From: a virus
IMG/VR virus record: IMGVR_UViG_3300045454_000021
Coordinates: 1-40,848 of that record
Length of the DNA: 40,848 bases
Direction: 5' to 3' (one strand)
The notes beneath the pieces were generated by a model. It had not been told where the DNA came from. It was given only the letters and a program-made list of their open reading frames with translations, and ran no database searches. Below, piece by piece: positions 37,449-40,848 of the stretch. Position 1 is the stretch's first letter. The number at the start of each line of letters is the position of its first letter. A program made the translations under genes and the position numbers.

Positions 37449-37810
37449 GACGGTTCCTCCGAACGGATCGTCACGCGATCGCCGCAGTCTCCGATCAACT
37501 CCGCGGTCACGTCGCCCTCATCGTTCGGGAACGCCCACAGGTAGCGTCCGTTGACCAGGCCGATGGTCGTGTACGGATCTTGCTTCTCGGGGTGGAAGCT
37601 CACAACCGCGTAGGGCGGCTCACCCACGTCGCCGTCGAGCGCCTCGGCGTCGTCGATGAAAGCCCACGCACGATCGACGGGTGTTCCCCACGTCGCGGGA
37701 CCACCCGGCAGACCTTCCGCGAGTGCTTCGGCAAGCGACCACATGCGGGGCGTGTGCCAGCACTCGTCGGCCATGTTGCTGGCTTGGCATCCCGGGCAGA
37801 CGTAGCTCAT
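37445..37810 (-). CDS. Hypothetical protein with N-terminal CxxC, 121 aa
   Basis: The ATG follows the start-associated repeat (AGGAGGA at 37814-37820). CPGCQ and a later Cys/His pair (ECWHTPRMW) open the protein. The C-terminal half is beta-rich (AVVSFHPEKQDPYTTIGLVN). No family is recognised. Confidence 0.8.
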   Translation of the reverse strand: MSYVCPGCQASNMADECWHTPRMWSLAEALAEGLPGGPATWGTPVDRAWAFIDDAEALDGDVGEPPYAVVSFHPEKQDPYTTIGLVNGRYLWAFPNDEGDVTAELIGDCGDRVTIRSEEPS

Positions 37811-38088
37811 TTCTCCTCCTGGGTACGGTTCGTTTGGGCTGTGAGCCCCGCCTGGCAGCACGCCGCGACGTGCATCACTCCGGGCATCGTGTGGCACGAA
37901 CATTCGCACGGCGGCGTACTAGCGACCGGATCGGCCGGTTCGGGTGCCCGGCCACCGGCCCACTTTTCGCCGCAGTCGTCGCAGACGTGCAGCCCCTTGT
38001 GGAACGCGGGCTCGCCGCACACGCACGGGTTGTCGCCGTCCTGCTCCTCGCCGTGCGGCCAACCACGGCGATAGCACTGGTCCCTCAT
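37807..38088 (-). CDS. Cys-rich zinc-binding-like protein, 93 aa
   Basis: Starts in an ATGA overlap at a GDPS junction repeat. Multiple Cys/His motifs (CVCGEPAFHKGLHVCDDCG, then CECSCHTMPG) suggest two zinc sites. It ends NRTQEEK because the start-associated repeat forms its 3' end. Confidence 0.78.
   Translation of the reverse strand: MRDQCYRRGWPHGEEQDGDNPCVCGEPAFHKGLHVCDDCGEKWAGGRAPEPADPVASTPPCECSCHTMPGVMHVAACCQAGLTAQTNRTQEEK
37814..37830 (-). repeat. Start-associated repeat, copy 3
   Basis: Minus-strand copy of AACCGTACCCAGGAGGA 3 nt before the ATG at 37810. Confidence 0.85.
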
Positions 38089-38102
38089 GACGGATCACCC
38101 GG
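38085..38102 (-). repeat. GDPS/ATGA junction repeat, copy 2
   Basis: 18-nt exact copy, on the minus strand, of the sequence at 4375-4392. Confidence 0.8.
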
Positions 38103-38324
38103 TTTCATCTCCGCCGATTGCCAGCGTCCGTAGGTCACGGTTCGCTCAACAAGCCGCGCTCGAATCCCCGGAGTGGCGCTTTCCCGGCGCGCGACGCTCG
38201 CCGCTAGCCACCGATCTTCAGTGGCCGTGGTGACGAACGGGACGTGCGCGTCGCCGTACTCGACGTACTCAACGCCATACTCGGTCACCTCGCCAGCCCT
38301 GTCCGAACGACTGAAACCACTCAT
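38085..38324 (-). CDS. Hypothetical small protein, 79 aa
   Basis: Starts in an ATGA overlap. Tyr/Glu-rich strand segment (TEYGVEYVEYGDAHVPFVTT) followed by a basic helix (SVARRESATPGIRARLVERT). It ends KPGDPS, encoded by the junction repeat. Function unknown. Confidence 0.77.
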   Translation of the reverse strand: MSGFSRSDRAGEVTEYGVEYVEYGDAHVPFVTTATEDRWLAASVARRESATPGIRARLVERTVTYGRWQSAEMKPGDPS

Positions 38325-38473
38325 GCCTGCTGTCCCTCCAAATCGGACAGATGGCCGAGCCACTCGCCCGCCGCGCTCATCCGACCCTCGCCACGGGGAC
38401 AGTCGATGGTGCACTGGTCGCCGTGTTCATGCTCGTCGTCGTACCCGCATATCGCGTTGAAACACTCGCTCAT
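38321..38473 (-). CDS. Small Cys/His protein, 50 aa
   Basis: The ATG follows the start-associated repeat. CFNAICGYDDEHEHGDQC, then CPRGEG, give four Cys and two His, so metal binding is likely. ATGA overlap with the next gene. It aligns loosely with its 39-aa neighbour in the CGYD segment. Confidence 0.68.
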   Translation of the reverse strand: MSECFNAICGYDDEHEHGDQCTIDCPRGEGRMSAAGEWLGHLSDLEGQQA

Positions 38474-38589
38474 TTCTCCTCCTGGGTACGGTTCGGTTGG
38501 TTCTCGGCTGGCGCGCAGTCGCCTAGCCCGTTATGTGGTGCCATCGGGTCATACCCACACGCTGGGCAGTTCAGTGGGTTGCCCTTCAT
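38470..38589 (-). CDS. Small Cys-motif protein, 39 aa (right-arm paralogue)
   Basis: ATGA overlap at the start. The core CPACGYDPMAPHNGLGDC is nearly identical to that of the 48-aa gene at 4389-4535 on the other strand. The C-terminus NQPNRTQEEK is encoded by the start-associated repeat. Conservation across both arms argues the peptide is functional and probably zinc-binding. Confidence 0.72.
   Translation of the reverse strand: MKGNPLNCPACGYDPMAPHNGLGDCAPAENQPNRTQEEK
38477..38493 (-). repeat. Start-associated repeat, copy 4
   Basis: Minus-strand copy of AACCGTACCCAGGAGGA 3 nt before the ATG at 38473. Confidence 0.85.
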
Positions 38590-38603
38590 GACGGATCACC
38601 CGG
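38586..38603 (-). repeat. GDPS/ATGA junction repeat, copy 3
   Basis: 18-nt copy of the 4375-4392 sequence joining the 129-aa gene to the 39-aa gene. Confidence 0.8.
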
Positions 38604-38975
38604 TTTCTGTGTCTGTTCGATCGGGGTGAGCCGCTGCACTACCTGCTCAACCTGCTCACGGGTCACGGAACCCTGGATGGGCGGGTCGAAGTTCGGGTAT
38701 TCACCGTCGTACCAGTCGACGCCCGCACCGTTCAGCGACTCTGCCCGCACCGGGTTATGGATCGTCTCGATGCGGCACAGAACCGGGAACCAGTTGGCGG
38801 CACGCATCGCCGGCACGAGATACTCCAGAACCAGCGCGTGCAGTATGTCGTCCGAGTTCGCTGGCGCATCCTCGTCGTACGTGTCCCACCACCAGTCATC
38901 GAACGCATCGCCGTCGCCGAAGCCCCACTTGCTGCACAGGCTCTCGGCATCCATGAGGAAGTTGTGGTCAGACAT
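38586..38975 (-). CDS. Hypothetical acidic protein, 129 aa
   Basis: The ATG at 38975 overlaps the upstream stop by 8 nt; the longer ORF is unsupported. Asp/Trp-rich N-terminus (WGFGDGDAFDDWWWDTYDED), central helix (ILHALVLEYLVPAMRAANWF) and a repeat-encoded KPGDPS end. The highly acidic surface suggests DNA mimicry or protein binding, but this is speculative. Confidence 0.8.
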   Translation of the reverse strand: MSDHNFLMDAESLCSKWGFGDGDAFDDWWWDTYDEDAPANSDDILHALVLEYLVPAMRAANWFPVLCRIETIHNPVRAESLNGAGVDWYDGEYPNFDPPIQGSVTREQVEQVVQRLTPIEQTQKPGDPS

Positions 38976-39279
38976 CGTCAGACCCCCGATCCGCCGGCTT
39001 GTACGTGTCGGGGTCAGCAGTCGCGTCCGGGAGGCGCACGGCCCGAAATACCTCGGCAAGATGCGTTCCCCAATCCTCCGCAGGCTTGTAGAACACGCGG
39101 TCCATGCACTGGCATCCGGCAATGCTGCCATCCGCGATCGAGAGGACCGGTTGATGCTGGTACAGCTCCTCCTCCAGCGACTCGAACTCGGGCGTGCGCT
39201 CATATGGGTTCTTGAGTCGAGGATCATCCACATACTCGCCACTCTGCTCCTGTTCGCCTTGGTTGGTGTACTTGGTCAC
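38968..39279 (-). CDS. Hypothetical acidic protein, 103 aa
   Basis: GTG at 39279 in a GTGA overlap with the excisionase stop; a longer ORF is unsupported. It is Glu/Asp-rich, with a CQCMDRVFYKPAEDWG segment. Function unknown. Co-transcribed with the excisionase gene. Confidence 0.75.
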   Translation of the reverse strand: MTKYTNQGEQEQSGEYVDDPRLKNPYERTPEFESLEEELYQHQPVLSIADGSIAGCQCMDRVFYKPAEDWGTHLAEVFRAVRLPDATADPDTYKPADRGSDDV

Positions 39280-39473
39280 GCAGCCTCCGCCGTTGTGGAG
39301 TAGACCCGATCTGCGATCCACGCCTCAACGTCGGACTCGCGGTACTTGATGTTGCGAACGCTGAGCTTCACGAACTTGGGACCGCGCCCCTCGTACCGCA
39401 TCTGGGCGAGCGCGTTGCGCGTCACCCCGAACCTCTCCATCACTTCCTCGATGGACAACAGCCTGTCGTTCAT
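39276..39473 (-). CDS. Excisionase-like MerR/HTH_17 protein, 65 aa
   Basis: The ATG follows GGGAGG by 4 nt. LLSIEEVMERFGVTRNALAQ, then GRGPKFVKLSVRNIKYRESD form the helix-turn-helix plus wing of the HTH_17/excisionase family. It is divergent to the integrase across a 54-nt spacer, the classical xis-int layout. It would bend attachment DNA to favour excision; it may also repress the integrase. Confidence 0.86.
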   Translation of the reverse strand: MNDRLLSIEEVMERFGVTRNALAQMRYEGRGPKFVKLSVRNIKYRESDVEAWIADRVYSTTAEAA

Positions 39474-39485
39474 GATCCTCCCTGA

Positions 39486-39520
39486 TTATCTAGCTAATTA
39501 CGGTGATAGAGCCTTACTAT
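39486..39520 (+). promoter_or_regulatory. Divergent int/xis control region
   Basis: TTATCTAGCTAA (39486-39497, one mismatch to the recurrent palindrome) lies 17 nt before TACTAT (39515-39520), a -10-like hexamer. TACTAT ends 7 nt before the integrase GTG at 39528, so a leaderless mRNA is likely. On the other strand GATAAT (39490-39485) could be the excisionase -10. TACGGT lies between. A similar block occurs at 6531-6564. Confidence 0.6.
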
Positions 39521-39527
39521 AGGCGAC

Positions 39528-40682
39528 GTGGCAACCATTGAGAAGTATGAAACCGGATCAGGGCAGCGATATCGCGTCCGATATCGCACGCCAGATCACA
39601 AGCAGACCTCCAAGCGCGGCTTCCGCACGAAGAAGGAAGCGGAGCTGTTCGCCGCGTCCGTCGAGATCTCGAAGGCCAAGGGTGAGTTCATCGACCGCGC
39701 GCTCGGGCTCGAGACCGTCGGCTCACTAGGCACCTCCTTCATGAAGACAAAGGAGCTGGCGCTGACCAAGAGCGCGTTCACCTCCCTCGAGGTCTCCTGG
39801 CGGCTTCGCGTCCTTCCAAGATGGGGAAGCACGCCAATCGGCGCAGTCGAGCATGGGGCGGTGCAGGATTGGGTCGACACTCTTCGGCAGACGTACGCGG
39901 CTACGACCGTGATGCGCGACTACGGCCTCTTGGTGGGGATCCTCGATCGCGCAGTCCGCGAACGCAAGATCTTGGCGCACGCCGCGCGCGGCGTTGAACT
40001 TCCCCGCCGGGAGGAGCCAGAGAAGCACTATCTCACGCACGTCCAGGTGGACATACTCGCAAGAGAAGCAGGCGAGCACGGCGCGATGATCTACACTCTC
40101 GCCTACACCGGCATGCGCTGGGGAGAGATGGCTGGCCTGAAGGCTCGGAATGTGGATCTTACGCGGGCTCGAGTGCGCGTCGTCGACAATGCGGTACAGG
40201 TTGGCGCAACATTCGACCACCGCAAGACTCCGAAGGGGCGAAAGTCCCGGGAGATACCACTCCCGGCATTCCTTGTAGCAATCCTCGCCGACAGGGTCGC
40301 AGGCATGCATGCCGAGGATCGCGTATTCAACGTCGCCGGCGAGCCGCCCAAGCGCCCGCACACGAGCCGCGGATGGCTAGCCGGGGCACTGCGGCGCGCG
40401 CGAGCGATTGACCCAGAGATGCCGTCTGTGTCACCGCACGAGCTCCGGCACACGGCGGCCTCCCTGGCTGTCTCCGCTGGAGCCAACGTGAAGGCGGTCC
40501 AGAAGATGCTCGGACACAAGTCAGCAGCCATGACGTTGGACACCTACGCCGACCTGTTCGATGATGATCTTGAGGCCGTTGCGACCGCGTTGGATCAGGC
40601 CCGATCAGCAGCGGTTGTGTCCAAAATGGGGCCAAAAGGCACACCTCAGCCGCAGCAAGATAACCTCGATGCCAGTGATTAG
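39528..40682 (+). CDS. Tyrosine integrase, 384 aa
   Basis: GTG start without a Shine-Dalgarno. The N-terminus has an arm-binding-like domain (GQRYRVRYRTPDHKQTSKRG). Residues 60-160 form the SAM-like core-binding domain. The catalytic domain has R197 (TGMRWGE), a Lys near 233 (KTPKGRKS), H304-x-x-R307 (HELRH), H330 (LGHKS) and Y340 (DTYADLF): a complete site-specific recombinase. It integrates and, with the excisionase, excises the prophage. The attachment site should lie just downstream, before or at the host gene start. Confidence 0.96.
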   Translation: MATIEKYETGSGQRYRVRYRTPDHKQTSKRGFRTKKEAELFAASVEISKAKGEFIDRALGLETVGSLGTSFMKTKELALTKSAFTSLEVSWRLRVLPRWGSTPIGAVEHGAVQDWVDTLRQTYAATTVMRDYGLLVGILDRAVRERKILAHAARGVELPRREEPEKHYLTHVQVDILAREAGEHGAMIYTLAYTGMRWGEMAGLKARNVDLTRARVRVVDNAVQVGATFDHRKTPKGRKSREIPLPAFLVAILADRVAGMHAEDRVFNVAGEPPKRPHTSRGWLAGALRRARAIDPEMPSVSPHELRHTAASLAVSAGANVKAVQKMLGHKSAAMTLDTYADLFDDDLEAVATALDQARSAAVVSKMGPKGTPQPQQDNLDASD

Positions 40683-40688
40683 AAGGGA

Positions 40689-40848
40689 ATGCGGGTGGGG
40701 TTCACGCGAACTCCACTTGCCACAGTAAAGCAAATGGACCTCGACGCCCTGGCAGATGCGCGGCGCGCGGAGTGGGCGCGGCTGGACGAACTCGGCCGTG
40801 CGCGCAGGCTCTCGGGCGCCGACATCGACGAGCTGGTCACCCGATACC
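40689..40848 (+). CDS. Host SpoIIM-family membrane protein, 5' end (partial)
   Basis: An ATG at 40734 opens MDLDALADARRAEWARLDEL, then GRARRLSGADIDELVTRY, typical of the N-terminus of actinobacterial SpoIIM-like (stage II sporulation M) membrane proteins. The gene runs off the window. An in-frame ATG at 40689, after AGAAGGGA, would add 15 residues encoded by phage-side DNA. The annotated range starts there, but 40734 is the likelier native start. Family recalled from sequence similarity, not searched. Confidence 0.68.
   Translation, partial: MRVGFTRTPLATVKQMDLDALADARRAEWARLDELGRARRLSGADIDELVTRY

Overview
The window is most of an integrated actinobacteriophage (temperate siphovirus-type prophage) plus the first bases of a flanking chromosomal gene. 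High GC, frequent GTG/TTG starts, a WhiB-like regulator, chains of ATGA/GTGA overlaps and a right-hand flanking gene that looks like an actinobacterial SpoIIM-family protein point to a high-GC Gram-positive host. Microbacteriaceae is my best guess, by inference and not by database search.

Layout. (1) 1-5.9 kb, plus strand: a tightly overlapping early operon. It opens with tiny ORFs and a 200-aa coiled-coil protein, then an SNF2/DEAD-type helicase interrupted by an intein, then a run of small orphan genes joined by repeated intercistronic sequences. (2) 5.9-16.3 kb, plus strand: regulation and DNA metabolism. It holds an HTH protein, a WhiB-like protein, a Cas4/RecB-type nuclease, a NUMOD4-HNH homing endonuclease, a Sak4-like ATPase with a partner protein, two tRNA-like genes, a primase-polymerase/helicase, small DNA-binding proteins, a RuvC-like resolvase and a second HNH endonuclease. 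(3) 16.3-36.4 kb, minus strand: late genes, read right to left. They are head-tail connectors, two tail-tube-like proteins, tail assembly chaperones with a -1 frameshift, a 1395-aa tape measure, baseplate and fibre genes with an embedded glycosyltransferase, two collar-domain fibres, a membrane/coiled-coil protein, a metallophosphoesterase and a holin-like protein. (4) 36.4-39.5 kb, minus strand: about 14 very small, often Cys-rich genes ending upstream in an excisionase. (5) 39.5-40.7 kb, plus strand: a tyrosine integrase, followed by the host gene.

The standout system is the intein at 1562-2545. It sits inside helicase motif II, directly after the Asp-Glu pair, and its homing endonuclease (1809-2525: zinc finger plus a Vsr/DUF559-like nuclease) is encoded in a different reading frame, with its own TTG start and Shine-Dalgarno. 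The host frame stays open through the whole endonuclease gene, so one DNA stretch serves as splicing-element linker and as a separate mobile nuclease.

Control signals recur. The hexamer TAGACT precedes many units, and at several of them it lies exactly 7 nt before the start codon, implying leaderless mRNAs. The palindrome TTAGCTAGCTAA, which carries stops in all six frames, recurs at gene borders; at three or four sites it lies 9 nt upstream of a -10-like hexamer. Repeats carrying ribosome binding sites occur in both small-gene arms in opposite orientation. No terminase, portal, capsid, protease or endolysin gene is recognisable here.
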